Source: Brienomyrus brachyistius (lineage: Eukaryota; Chordata; Actinopteri; Osteoglossiformes; Mormyridae). From it: a DNA stretch of 64,000 nucleotides. Of the stretch, positions 21,061 through 33,259 are shown piece after piece. Both the position numbers and the translations under genes were made by a program. Within the stretch, counting starts at the first letter, position 1. The number at the start of each line of letters is the position of its first letter. The notes under the pieces were generated by a model. It searched no databases. It saw nothing but the letters and a program-made list of their open reading frames with translations, and had not been told where the DNA came from. The DNA is taken from contig NW_026042433.1 in NCBI RefSeq assembly GCF_023856365.1, positions 248,001-312,000 of the forward strand, read 5' to 3'.

Positions 21061-22740
21061 TAACGAGAGAATTCGACTGTCCCTCACAAAAACTGTAAAG
21101 TTTTAGTGGCTAAATTGCTTTTTCTATGCCTTTTCAAACAGGAGGAGATTTGTTTGGCTATATGTAGAAATTTTCTATACAATTTAGACAGCACAGAATC
21201 ATTAACCTACTTTAATGAATTTATTTATACAACCACATATTTCACACATTTTGACATCAGTCATGCAGTGAAGATACAGTCTCTTTATTTCTTGACGCCA
21301 ACCCTCCCCATTAATCCGGGCTTGGGACCGACACCTAGTTGAGCTGGCTTGCTCCCTTAAGTGGCTGGGTTAGGCTAAACTATGTACATATTTATAAAGA
21401 CTACAATAAATTTATAAAGACCTCCCTAAATATGTAGTCTAACAAAACGCAGTTTAAAGAAGGTAGCCTACCTGGTAAACAAAGAAATTAAAAGGCCCAC
21501 AGCATATAATCGGGCTATATTCCAAGCAGTTTTTAAGAACGTAACCTACATGGCGAAATTGAATTACTTTCTGGACCAACAAACGCAACCAGGCATGAAC
21601 ATTATGCACCTTCCTAGTCTTGATGTAAGTCGTCCTACAGATGAGGACGTTAGGCAGCCTTTAGATCCGACCCATCATGCACTGCAGTTTTTTGCAAATT
21701 CCTCAGACGGAAAACCATTAAATACCTCTTCTATTACCTTATATTACCTTATATTCATGTAATAAATATACAAATATCAATTAGTTGGAAATCAGCCAGA
21801 CAGACGTAATTACTACAAATGGTTTCCACTGTATTTGTGACTCTGAGTGCCGCAGGCTTGGATGCAGTGCCGCACCATTTTGTAAGGCATGCACTGGCCA
21901 ATCATGTAGCACTTCTCTCAGAAATATTAATGAGACATCACCTACCACCCTGCAAAAAAGAAATTTGCCGCTTGTCCCCCTGCACATGAGCCAACTTGGC
22001 TGCGTCAACCAGCGGAGCTCCGGAGCCTCTGGAGAAACACGCGGCAAAAAAGGCTCGCATGCGGTCTTCCAAAGTTTGGGAATACTTCAGTCATGACACC
22101 TTTTCTGCGCCTCTACTGTAGCTGGCGTTAATGATGCTGTTTCAGCCATTTTATATTTTCTGTTTACTTATTCTGTCATGTAAGACTGAGACAAATTATC
22201 GTTTACGACAATTCTTACACACTGTAGCCTGACTTGCTGACTTAAGTAAGTTTAACTATAAGCTACCTTTGCTAGTGTTTGTGAATAACATGTTTCTCTA
22301 GTTATGAAATTATTCCATGTTTTAGCATCTGTTTCAACATTAAAGTCAAATTGGTATACTGAAATATATAAAAACTATTGAACTATTAACTTAAGTCTAA
22401 CATAGAAAATCCTACTGAATCTCTTAAGATTTTCCTTTTTTGTTAATGCACTAATGTTTAAGAAGTGTCTTAATAAATTGAATTTCAGATTTGTGTGTGG
22501 GTGGGAGTGGGTGAATTGTATTAAATTCATACATTCATTCTTTTGGCTCAGACATTACTGACCTAAAACAAATTGAGGCATTGGGTAAGTGCTTAAATTA
22601 GCTACTAAATGGCAAAAAATATTCTAAATATCACATTTTCCATTCTTCGGTATAATTTTAACGAATCACCTATGCTGCCAAACATTAACGCATAGATTGT
22701 CACAACACTCTATGTTTTAGTTCTTCTTTATGTGTATAGG
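21061..22740. other. Unassigned interval between gene and next exon (right-arm mirror 29,045-30,724)
   Basis: AT-rich with small open frames (21,550-21,762; 21,785-22,096 plus, the latter cysteine-rich at its start: FHCICDSECRRLGCSAAPFC). None has a recognisable domain or clear splice context. I support no gene here. Confidence 0.4.
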
Positions 22741-22764
22741 ACGGTGTGATGGTTCTGGTGGTGG

Positions 22765-23031
22765 GTGTGGCCGACGCTGCTCGCGATGTTTGGCTATGCT
22801 GCAGTCCCAGGGACCAAGTTGGAACACATTTCCACCTTCAAGCTTAGGTGGAAAAACGGCACCGAGACCCAGCAGCAGGACAACTTCACTTGTCCAGACA
22901 ACCAGCCCTGCTTCATCATTGAAGTAAGCCCTGTGAACAGGAGCGAGATGTACTTCTGCAGTGGATGTTATAGCGGAAAGAACATCCCCATCCTCACGTC
23001 TGCCGGAGTGCCCCCTCAAGTGGGTGTGTGA
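22765..23031 (+). CDS. Unrecognised cysteine-rich exon, possibly part of a secreted or surface protein
   Basis: Open frame ending in TGA at 23,029-23,031. From ATG at 22,786 it reads MFGYAAVPGTKLEH, then FKLRWKNGTET, NFTCPDNQPCFIIE, VNRSEMYFCSGCYSG and GVPPQVGV. It has three N-glycosylation sequons (NGT, NFT, NRS), four cysteines, and a W followed by a YFC motif that faintly recalls immunoglobulin-type domains; I cannot assign a family. A strong donor (GAA/GTAAGC at 22,921) could end the exon early, and CAG acceptors lie near 22,803-22,811, so exon limits are open. It lies 1.9 kb downstream of the chemerin-like gene on the same strand and could be a neighbouring gene's terminal exon or a relic. 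Upstream in this frame is a stop at 22,747. Confidence 0.35.
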   Translation: MWPTLLAMFGYAAVPGTKLEHISTFKLRWKNGTETQQQDNFTCPDNQPCFIIEVSPVNRSEMYFCSGCYSGKNIPILTSAGVPPQVGV

Positions 23032-23071
23032 CTTAACTCGATGGATGAATTGGACAGAATGTACTGTTACT

Positions 23072-23740
23072 AGAGGTCGACCGATATGGGTTTTTCAATA
23101 GCCGATGCCGATATTTAGGAGTCAGGGTCAGGCGATGGCCGATATATGCTGCTGATTTTTTTTGGCCGATAATTGGACGTTTTCCCCTCTATTTGCATGG
23201 TAAAATATCACACTAATAATAACAAACGATACACAAAATTTCTCAATTTAGCATTTATTGAATACTCAACTTGGAAACAATAACACATTTATAAACAATA
23301 AAAATAGCAGCATCAGAATCTCTGTTAGTGCACAATATAGCAGCAAACTCCTCATGTTTGACGGAAGGAAATTTGTAAACAATACAAAAAGGAATAAGCA
23401 TGTTATCTTCAGTTGTAATCCCACTTCCAGTCCCTGAGTCTTACTCACCACACTCATACTTCACAGCAATCAGACAGCAGTTAATTAACCAGAAGAGAAA
23501 AATGCAAAAACACAACAGAACTTGTAAATAATAACAAACTAATAGACAATAAAAATAGCAGCATCAGAATCTCTATTAGTGCCAAATATAGCAGCAAACT
23601 CCTCATGTCTGACGGAAGGAAAATTTGTAAATACACAAAGGAATGAGCACATCTTCAGTTTTAATCCCATTTCCAGTCCCTGAGTCTTCCTCATCCCACA
23701 AGCAGGCAAGGCATGTCACCCCGGTTGTGTGACACTTATT
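23072..23740. mobile_element. DNA-transposon-like non-coding repeat with an internal duplication
   Basis: Begins AGAGGTCGACCGATATGGG and has repeated GGCCGAT motifs, features of a common fish non-autonomous DNA transposon (hAT-like by memory, not verified). From 23,262 it contains two related ~180-bp blocks (23,278-23,456 and 23,525-23,699) sharing AATAGCAGCATCAGAATCTC, CTCCTCATGT and CCAGTCCCTGAGTCTT. The second end is not defined. Right-arm mirror at 28,045-28,713. Confidence 0.5.
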
Positions 23741-23756
23741 TTATATAATAAAATAA

Positions 23757-24990
23757 GTGCCCCCTGCGGCCCCAGAGCCCGAGCAGCCGTCTCCGCTGCC
23801 TGCAGCTACCGCGCCCACGTCCGAGGCGCTTTCCCTGCCTGCAGCTCCCGGGCAGGCGCCCCCTCTGCAGCCTGCAGCTCCAGTCCCTGGCCCCACTCCA
23901 GTCCCTTCTCCCCCTGTGACTCTGGTACCCTCACCCCGACGAGCCCGACCCCGGCCGCAGGTCCTTATGTCTGTGTCCCATAAGGGGAGAGGACACAGAC
24001 GCACGGCTGGGGTCCCACCCGCCCAGCCCCCTGGCTCGCCCTCCCTCGCCGGCGCTAGGGCTTGGTCGGCACCTGCGGGTCCTGGCCCTCCGGGTCGGCT
24101 GTCGTCTGCGGGTCCCCCTCCGCGGCCTCGTCGCCCTGCCTCGGTCCCTCCTCCGGCGTCTTATCGGTTGCCTGCGGGCCCCCCGACGGCGGCTCCTCAT
24201 TCGCCTGCTGGTCCTCCCGCTCTGGCGTGTCGGAGGACGTCGCCGTCTGCTGCGGCTCCCCCTCTCTCCTTGCCCTCGCCAGGGTCCCTTCCAGCTCCTT
24301 CGTCCCCTTCCCTGGTCTCCCCTCCGACTCCCTCCTTCGTCCCTGCGTCTGTCCCTCACCCCGTCTCCTCGGCCCCTCCGGCTCCGGCCTCCCGGCCGCC
24401 TGCAGCCCTTCCGGCTGCCTCCCGTCGCCCGCTGGGTCTCCCTCGGGCTCCTCTTGGTTCCCCCTCCTTCTCTCCCTGGCCTCCCGTCTTTGTCCCTCCT
24501 GCCTCTGCTCCCCCTCGCTTTGTTCCTCCTGTCTCTGTCCCTCCTCTCTTTGTCCCTCGTCCCTCTGGCTTCTGCTCCTCTTTCCCCGATGTTCCCTTCG
24601 TTCACTCCCGGTCCTTTTGTCCTGCCTGTTCCCTCCGTGTCCCCCTTTCTGATCTGTTTCTCTGCCTTTCCTGTTTTATGTCAAGTCTTGTCCTGGCTCC
24701 TTCCCCTGTGCCAGTTCTGTCTGTCCGTTCTGTTCCCTGTCCCTCATTAATGAGGTTTTATATAGATATACATATATGCCCGGCTTGTCCGCTCCTCGTG
24801 TGTGCCACGCCCCCTGATTACCCACGTGTGCTTCCCTGATCGTCTCCTGCTTTGCCCGATTACTTTGATTAGTCATGACCTATTTTAAGTTCTGGTCTTA
24901 CCTGTTTGCCCTGTCCGTCATTGTAGTTTGTCAATGCCTGCGTTCCGTCCTGCTCTACCCGCTCCGTTTCCCCGATTAAAGACCCGTTTT
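23757..24990 (+). repeat. Large proline-rich GC-rich repeat next to the apex array
   Basis: One 360-codon frame is open (Pro, Ala, Ser rich), but it starts with GTG, has no ATG near its start and no recognisable domain. It ends CATPPDYPRVLP, like the repeat at 4,686-5,166, followed by a similar non-coding tail with CCCCGATTAAAGACCCG. The other strand is also open for 224 Arg-rich codons because of GC bias. I regard it as transposable-element sequence (perhaps LTR-retrotransposon 3' region), not a host gene. Its tail abuts the 29-bp array at 25,005. Right-arm copy at 26,795-28,028 (-). Confidence 0.55.
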
Positions 24991-25004
24991 CACAAACACA
25001 AAAA

Positions 25005-25559
25005 ATTGGCTCAGATAGGCGACGGACAATCTGATTGGCTCAGATAGGCGACGGACAATCTGATTGGCTCAGATAGGCGACGGACAATCTGATTGGCTCA
25101 GATAGGCGACGGACAATCTGATTGGCTCAGATAGGCGACGGACAATCTGATTGGCTCAGATAGGCGACGGACAATCTGATTGGCTCAGATAGGCGACGGA
25201 CAATCTGATTGGCTCAGATAGGCGACGGACAATCTGATTGGCTCAGATAGGCGACGGACAATCTGATTGGCTCAGATAGGCGACGGACAATCTGATTGGC
25301 TCAGATAGGCGACGGACAATCTGATTGGCTCAGATAGGCGACGGACAATCTGATTGGCTCAGATAGGCGACGGACAATCTGATTGGCTCAGATAGGCGAC
25401 GGACAATCTGATTGGCTCAGATAGGCGACGGACAATCTGATTGGCTCAGATAGGCGACGGACAATCTGATTGGCTCAGATAGGCGACGGACAATCTGATT
25501 GGCTCAGATAGGCGACGGACAATCTGATTGGCTCAGATAGGCGACGGACAATCTGAGCC
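25005..25559 (+). repeat. 29-bp tandem array, left block (about 19 units)
   Basis: Head-to-tail 29-bp units beginning ATTGGCTCAGATAGG and ending GACAATCTG. The units I read are nearly identical and carry the GGCTCAG variant. Each contains an inverted CCAAT box (ATTGG) and a short CAATC-T-GATTG inverted repeat across unit junctions. There are no unique spacers, so it is a minisatellite and not a CRISPR array. Confidence 0.97.
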
Positions 25560-26780
25560 AATCAGATTGTCCGTCGCCTATCTGAACCAATCAGATTGTC
25601 CGTCGCCTATCTGAACCAATCAGATTGTCCGTCGCCTATCTGAACCAATCAGATTGTCCGTCGCCTATCTGAACCAATCAGATTGTCCGTCGCCTATCTG
25701 AACCAATCAGATTGTCCGTCGCCTATCTGAACCAATCAGATTGTCCGTCGCCTATCTGAACCAATCAGATTGTCCGTCGCCTATCTGAACCAATCAGATT
25801 GTCCGTCGCCTATCTGAACCAATCAGATTGTCCGTCGCCTATCTGAACCAATCAGATTGTCCGTCGCCTATCTGAACCAATCAGATTGTCCGTCGCCTAT
25901 CTGAACCAATCAGATTGTCCGTCGCCTATCTGAACCAATCAGATTGTCCGTCGCCTATCTGAACCAATCAGATTGTCCGTCGCCTATCTGAACCAATCAG
26001 ATTGTCCGTCGCCTATCTGAACCAATCAGATTGTCCGTCGCCTATCTGAACCAATCAGATTGTCCGTCGCCTATCTGAACCAATCAGATTGTCCGTCGCC
26101 TATCTGAACCAATCAGATTGTCCGTCGCCTATCTGAACCAATCAGATTGTCCGTCGCCTATCTGAACCAATCAGATTGTCCGTCGCCTATCTGAACCAAT
26201 CAGATTGTCCGTCGCCTATCTGAACCAATCAGATTGTCCGTCGCCTATCTGAACCAATCAGATTGTCCGTCGCCTATCTGAACCAATCAGATTGTCCGTC
26301 GCCTATCTGAACCAATCAGATTGTCCGTCGCCTATCTGAACCAATCAGATTGTCCGTCGCCTATCTGAACCAATCAGATTGTCCGTCGCCTATCTGAACC
26401 AATCAGATTGTCCGTCGCCTATCTGAACCAATCAGATTGTCCGTCGCCTATCTGAACCAATCAGATTGTCCGTCGCCTATCTGAACCAATCAGATTGTCC
26501 GTCGCCTATCTGAACCAATCAGATTGTCCGTCGCCTATCTGAACCAATCAGATTGTCCGTCGCCTATCTGAACCAATCAGATTGTCCGTCGCCTATCTGA
26601 ACCAATCAGATTGTCCGTCGCCTATCTGAACCAATCAGATTGTCCGTCGCCTATCTGAACCAATCAGATTGTCCGTCGCCTATCTGAACCAATCAGATTG
26701 TCCGTCGCCTATCTGAACCAATCAGATTGTCCGTCGCCTATCTGAACCAATCAGATTGTCCGTCCCCTATCTGAACCAAT
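25560..26780 (-). repeat. 29-bp tandem array, inverted block (about 42 units)
   Basis: The same 29-bp unit in reverse orientation, but apart from the junction unit the copies carry GGTTCAG (read on the unit strand) where the left block has GGCTCAG. The last unit, beside the right arm, has one further change (GTCCCC for GTCGCC). The flip lies at 25,546-25,572, where an 11-bp inverted repeat flanks a GCCAA loop. The block is 23 units longer than the left one, so the flip is off-centre. Confidence 0.97.
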
Positions 26781-26794
26781 TTTTTGTGTTTGTG

Positions 26795-28028
26795 AAAACG
26801 GGTCTTTAATCGGGGAAACGGAGCGGGTAGAGCAGGACGGAACGCAGGCATTGACAAACTACAATGACGGACAGGGCAAACAGGTAAGACCAGAACTTAA
26901 AATAGGTCATGACTAATCAAAGTAATCGGGCAAAGCAGGAGACGATCAGGGAAGCACACGTGGGTAATCAGGGGGCGTGGCACACACGAGGAGCGGACAA
27001 GCTGGGCATATATGTATATCTATATAAAACCTCATTAATGAGGGACAGGGAACAGAACGGACAGACAGAACTGGCACAGGGGAAGGAGCCAGGACAAGAC
27101 TTGACATAAAACAGGAAAGGCAGAGAAACAGATCAGAAAGGGGGACACGGAGGGAACAGGCAGGACAAAAGGACCGGGAGTGAACGAAGGGAACATCGGG
27201 GAAAGAGGAGCAGAAGCCAGAGGGACGAGGGACAAAGAGAGGAGGGACAGAGACAGGAGGAACAAAGCGAGGGGGAGCAGAGGCAGGAGGGACAAAGACG
27301 GGAGGCCAGGGAGAGAAGGAGGGGGAACCAAGAGGAGCCCGAGGGAGACCCAGCGGGCGACGGGAGGCAGCCGGAAGGGCTGCAGGCGGCCGGGAGGCCG
27401 GAGCCGGAGGGGCCGAGGAGACGGGGTGAGGGACAGACGCAGGGACGAAGGAGGGAGTCGGAGGGGAGACCAGGGAAGGGGACGAAGGAGCTGGAAGGGA
27501 CCCTGGCGAGGGCAAGGAGAGAGGGGGAGCCGCAGCAGACGGCGACGTCCTCCGACACGCCAGAGCGGGAGGACCAGCAGGCGAATGAGGAGCCGCCGTC
27601 GGGGGGCCCGCAGGCAACCGATAAGACGCCGGAGGAGGGACCGAGGCAGGGCGACGAGGCCGCGGAGGGGGACCCGCAGACGACAGCCGACCCGGAGGGC
27701 CAGGACCCGCAGGTGCCGACCAAGCCCTAGCGCCGGCGAGGGAGGGCGAGCCAGGGGGCTGGGCGGGTGGGACCCCAGCCGTGCGTCTGTGTCCTCTCCC
27801 CTTATGGGACACAGACATAAGGACCTGCGGCCGGGGTCGGGCTCGTCGGGGTGAGGGTACCAGAGTCACAGGGGGAGAAGGGACTGGAGTGGGGCCAGGG
27901 ACTGGAGCTGCAGGCTGCAGAGGGGGCGCCTGCCCAGGAGCTGCAGGCAGGGAAAGCGCCTCGGACGTGGGCGCGGTAGCTGCAGGCAGCGGAGACGGCT
28001 GCTCGGGCTCTGGGGCCGCAGGGGGCAC
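26795..28028 (-). repeat. Large proline-rich repeat, right-arm copy
   Basis: Mirror of 23,757-24,990 with the same open frames in all three readings; at least two base differences (near 27,000 and 27,933). Confidence 0.55.
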
Positions 28029-28753
28029 TTATTTTATTATATAAAATAAGTGTCACACAACCGGGGTGACATGCCTTGCCTGCTTGTGGGATGAGGAAGA
28101 CTCAGGGACTGGAAATGGGATTAAAACTGAAGATGTGCTCATTCCTTTGTGTATTTACAAATTTTCCTTCCGTCAGACATGAGGAGTTTGCTGCTATATT
28201 TGGCACTAATAGAGATTCTGATGCTGCTATTTTTATTGTCTATTAGTTTGTTATTATTTACAAGTTCTGTTGTGTTTTTGCATTTTTCTCTTCTGGTTAA
28301 TTAACTGCTGTCTGATTGCTGTGAAGTATGAGTGTGGTGAGTAAGACTCAGGGACTGGAAGTGGGATTACAACTGAAGATAACATGCTTATTCCTTTTTG
28401 TATTGTTTACAAATTTCCTTCCGTCAAACATGAGGAGTTTGCTGCTATATTGTGCACTAACAGAGATTCTGATGCTGCTATTTTTATTGTTTATAAATGT
28501 GTTATTGTTTCCAAGTTGAGTATTCAATAAATGCTAAATTGAGAAATTTTGTGTATCGTTTGTTATTATTAGTGTGATATTTTACCATGCAAATAGAGGG
28601 GAAAACGTCCAATTATCGGCCAAAAAAAATCAGCAGCATATATCGGCCATCGCCTGACCCTGACTCCTAAATATCGGCATCGGCTATTGAAAAACCCATA
28701 TCGGTCGACCTCTAGTAACAGTACATTCTGTCCAATTCATCCATCGAGTTAAG

Positions 28754-29020
28754 TCACACACCCACTTGAGGGGGCACTCCGGCAGACGTGAGGATGGGGA
28801 TGTTCTTTCCGCTATAACATCCACTGCAGAAGTACATCTCGCTCCTGTTCACAGGGCTTACTTCAATGATGAAGCAGGGCTGGTTGTCTGGACAAGTGAA
28901 GTTGTCCTGCTGCTGGGTCTCGGTGCCGTTTTTCCACCTAAGCTTGAAGGTGGAAATGTGTTCCAACTTGGTCCCTGGGACTGCAGCATAGCCAAACATC
29001 GCGAGCAGCGTCGGCCACAC
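28754..29020 (-). CDS. Unrecognised cysteine-rich exon, right-arm copy
   Basis: Mirror of 22,765-23,031 with identical translation. Conservation here means little because the arms are nearly identical throughout. Confidence 0.35.
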   Translation of the reverse strand: MWPTLLAMFGYAAVPGTKLEHISTFKLRWKNGTETQQQDNFTCPDNQPCFIIEVSPVNRSEMYFCSGCYSGKNIPILTSAGVPPQVGV

Positions 29021-30942
29021 CCACCACCAGAACCATCACACCGTCCTATACACATAAAGAAGAACTAAAACATAGAGTGTTGTGACAATCTATGCGTTAA
29101 TGTTTGGCAGCATAGGTGATTCGTTAAAATTATACCGAAGAATGGAAAATGTGATATTTAGAATATTTTTTGCCATTTAGTAGCTAATTTAAGCACTTAC
29201 CCAATGCCTCAATTTGTTTTAGGTCAGTAATGTCTGAGCCAAAAGAATGAATGTATGAATTTAATACAATTCACCCACTCCCACCCACACACAAATCTGA
29301 AATTCAATTTATTAAGACACTTCTTAAACATTAGTGCATTAACAAAAAAGGAAAATCTTAAGAGATTCAGTAGGATTTTCTATGTTAGACTTAAGTTAAT
29401 AGTTCAATAGTTTTTATATATTTCAGTATACCAATTTGACTTTAATGTTGAAACAGATGCTAAAACATGGAATAATTTCATAACTAGAGAAACATGTTAT
29501 TCACAAACACTAGCAAAGGTAGCTTATAGTTAAACTTACTTAAGTCAGCAAGTCAGGCTACAGTGTGTAAGAATTGTCGTAAACGATAATTTGTCTCAGT
29601 CTTACATGACAGAATAAGTAAACAGAAAATATAAAATGGCTGAAACAGCATCATTAACGCCAGCTACAGTAGAGGCGCAGAAAAGGTGTCATGACTGAAG
29701 TATTCCCAAACTTTGGAAGACCGCATGCGAGCCTTTTTTGCCGCGTGTTTCTCCAGAGGCTCCGGAGCTCCGCTGGTTGACGCAGCCAAGTTGGCTCATG
29801 TGCAGGGGGACAAGCGGCAAATTTCTTTTTTGCAGGGTGGTAGGTGATGTCTCATTAATATTTCTGAGAGAAGTGCTACATGATTGGCCAGTGCATGCCT
29901 TACAAAATGGTGCGGCACTGCATCCAAGCCTGCGGCACTCAGAGTCACAAATACAGTGGAAACCATTTGTAGTAATTACGTCTGTCTGGCTGATTTCCAA
30001 CTAATTGATATTTGTATATTTATTACATGAATATAAGGTAATATAAGGTAATAGAAGAGGTATTTAATGGTTTTCCGTCTGAGGAATTTGCAAAAAACTG
30101 CAGTGCATGATGGGTCGGATCTAAAGGCTGCCTAACGTCCTCATCTGTAGGACGACTTACATCAAGACTAGGAAGGTGCATAATGTTCATGCCTGGTTGC
30201 GTTTGTTGGTCCAGAAAGTAATTCAATTTCGCCATGTAGGTTACGTTCTTAAAAACTGCTTGGAATATAGCCCGATTATATGCTGTGGGCCTTTTAATTT
30301 CTTTGTTTACCAGGTAGGCTACCTTCTTTAAACTGCGTTTTGTTAGACTACATATTTAGGGAGGTCTTTATAAATTTATTGTAGTCTTTATAAATATGTA
30401 CATAGTTTAGCCTAACCCAGCCACTTAAGGGAGCAAGCCAGCTCAACTAGGTGTCGGTCCCAAGCCCGGATTAATGGGGAGGGTTGGCGTCAAGAAATAA
30501 AGAGACTGTATCTTCACTGCATGACTGATGTCAAAATGTGTGAAATATGTGGTTGTATAAATAAATTCATTAAAGTAGGTTAATGATTCTGTGCTGTCTA
30601 AATTGTATAGAAAATTTCTACGTATAGCCAAACAAATCTCCTCCTGTTTGAAAAGGCATAGAAAAAGCAATTTAGCCACTAAAACTTTACAGTTTTTGTG
30701 AGGGACAGTCGAATTCTCTCGTTAAGTTTTTTGTGATCCTGCACCTACACTTTGCCGGCCCCAGGAGGATGGGCTCCCCCTTTGAGTTTGGTCCCTCCCA
30801 AGGTTTCTTCCTTCTTGGGAGTTTTTCCATGCTATCGGCGCCTATGGCTTACTCACTGGGGGCTTTGGGTGGGCATGATATAAAGCAAAGCATTTTCCCT
30901 TCCAGTTTCCTCCTCTGGTCCACATTGCAGGACCATCAGCCA

Positions 30943-32935
30943 TCAGAAACAGCCCAGACAGTCTCCTTCAGCTTCTTTAGTGTCCTTGGAAGCCAAGGCA
31001 GTTTTAGATCTGAGAGGAGGTTTATCAGAAGGACACATATTACGTCGTTTGTCCTGAAATGTAACATGGGGAGGAAAAGTTAAGCGGTTTAGTCAGATTG
31101 GAGTCGTTTATTCAGCAGTGGCAGCGCCAGTGACTTAATGCTACAGGTGCTATAGGGGAGTGAGATTATTTAGAGCGGGTGCTTTAGCTTTTCAGCTTAT
31201 GTAGATGCTGTATAGAAGCACACAGCACGATAAGCTACAGCATGGATAAAATATGATAAAATATGAAATTCTAACGTCTAGCTCACAGAGCCTCTATGTG
31301 TACTTTGAAGAAAAAATACACTACAAGTATGCTATAAAAACCGCAAAAATGTCTTACACAATATACAGATTTTACAGATAGTTAAAGAAAAAATGAAACC
31401 AATATTTTGGGGGTGCTGTGGGGGTACTATGGTCATTGGAGGAGGAGCTAGAGCCCCCCCCCCAAGCTTTTCCCTGGTGCTGCCACTGTTGTTCAGATTA
31501 AAAGTAACCTTGTCATTAATAAACAGTACTCTGATCAAATTTTTGCATGTACAAACACAATCAAAGTTTAACCACATGTTTAGACACAATTCACACACCT
31601 GTTACATTTCCATAATGCTAAGACTCTCTACACTTACTTCATCCACTTTCTTGTTTGGTACACAGTCAATTGATGGATGTGTAAGATTATTACCAGACCG
31701 TCTGCTGCAAACTCTACAGTTAATGAATGGCTGCAAAAACACACAGACACACAAAAACAGTATTTAAAGAGTGGTGGGCAATAAATACAGTGAGAGAAGG
31801 TGTAGTAAAGATATATCTAAAGATTTAAGGCAGAGCTGCTGGACTGCAGGGTTTAATGACACAGAACAATTTTAGAGGAAAGAGCTTCCAAAGCAGGGTC
31901 ACCTTAAGGCTATATTATACAAAGCAAGTTCATCTAAAAGTATGAACAACAAATCCCGTTTAACTGAACACTGCTCTGTATTAAAATACTGTCCTCCGAT
32001 CAAGCTAAGTGGTCCTGTAGTTCACTATTTAAAGAGGTAAATTTAAAGGGTAATTCACACTGCGCATCTACCCTGCTCTGACCAGATTTAATTGCCCTTT
32101 CACCACAAAACACCACACTGCCATTTAAGGCTGATTTCAACTGCCTGGTAATCCAGCCTTTAAGCCTGTAAACCTACTAAAATTTGAGAATAAGGTGATG
32201 GAACTGGCTGTTTGAGGCCACCTATCTATTTGTTACTTTATTGTTGGCTAACTTTCCTCCGCAGGGCATCAAAAAAGTTAACATGAACCTAAATTAATTT
32301 GCTAACTGATATGTCCAATGCTCACAGTCACAGTGACTCTTTACTTACCCTCTTGTCCATGAAAATACAGTCAGCCCGATGGTCTGTTGCAGTTGACTTT
32401 GGACATTTTGTTGCTCTCAAGAGAATCTCAATGTCAATGTATTCACTGCTGATCTAAATCACATAAACACGTTATATACAAAATTGCCTACAACTGTTTT
32501 AAAGGCAATATAACAAACAATAATCACCCAAAAAATGGCAAACTGTCACAGACTTGACTGCAGCAGATTCAGAGAGAAACTGTGAGAAGGTAAAATTGAC
32601 CAGGGCTGAGATATACAACCATCACTTTCATTGTGAAGAGACATTAAGCATCATATGCATTGAAATTAAAACATCAAAATCAATGTGATTCTCATTAGTT
32701 CAGCTTGCAGATGATGAAAGTTTCACACTTTTGTAAACACTTTCTCAGCAGTTACCTTCGGACGGCCCTGGATGTTATAGAAATTCATGTGCTGACGGGT
32801 TCCTTGATGAGCATTTTCGACTGCGAGTTTAATGGCCGTCTTGTAGAGTGCAGGGAGACTGTGGTAATCTTGCTGGGCCTCTGTGGAGATAAGCAGAGCT
32901 CCATAAGCCAAAACCAGAACCAGCAGGCGGGTCAT
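30943..32935 (-). CDS. rarres2: Chemerin-like gene, right-arm copy in opposite orientation
   Basis: Mirror of the gene at 18,849-20,842. Exons on the minus strand: 32,756-32,935, 32,349-32,453, 31,638-31,730 and 30,943-31,053. Exon 1 translates identically, and exons 2-4 look unchanged with intact splice signals; the visible intron difference is a G-tract length. If the palindrome is real, the two genes point towards each other across the apex. If it is an assembly join, this is the other allele. Confidence 0.6.
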
Positions 32936-33259
32936 CTTCCTCTCAGCTTTGAAGGGAGAAGCAGGACTGAGGACACTGATCTGTGGTCCCCTTATCCAGC
33001 ACGTCCAGGGGCGTGTCCTTCACCCGAAACAAACAGACCTTTGAACAACATTGGAAAACTCTTCAGGATGAATCGAGGCAGGTGGTCAAGTGGGTTTATT
33101 GTTATTTCAGCAATATACACAGTACACAGTGAAAGGAAACATTGTTCCTCCTGGACCACGGTGCAAGACAAAGAAGAAAAACAGAAACAACACAAGATGA
33201 CACAAGTGCGGGCAAGATAGAACTATACAGAGTGAAAGGAGCACAAACAGAGGGAGAAA

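Larger units (their letters stand above)
1..25004 (+). repeat. Left arm of a ~51.6-kb inverted duplication
   Basis: The whole segment recurs as its reverse complement at about 26,781-51,636. The first bases of the window are the reverse complement of bases ending at 51,636, after which the sequence is unique. Left plus right coordinates sum to 51,637 at the outer end and 51,785 next to the apex; the drift comes from small indels and one 142-bp duplication. Features run in the same order in both arms. Because the arm starts at base 1, its true outer end may lie outside the window. Confidence 0.97.

Noticed and set aside
23931..24605. 224-codon Arg-rich ORF on the minus strand
   Set aside because: Antisense of the GC-rich proline-rich repeat; the composition follows from codon shadowing.
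23757..24839. 360-codon ORF as a proline-rich host protein
   Set aside because: Starts with GTG, has no ATG or splice context, no domain, and the opposite strand is open too. It belongs to a repeat family with another copy at 4,686.
25005..26780. CRISPR-like regularly spaced repeats
   Set aside because: Units are contiguous 29-bp tandem copies with no unique spacers, in a vertebrate context.
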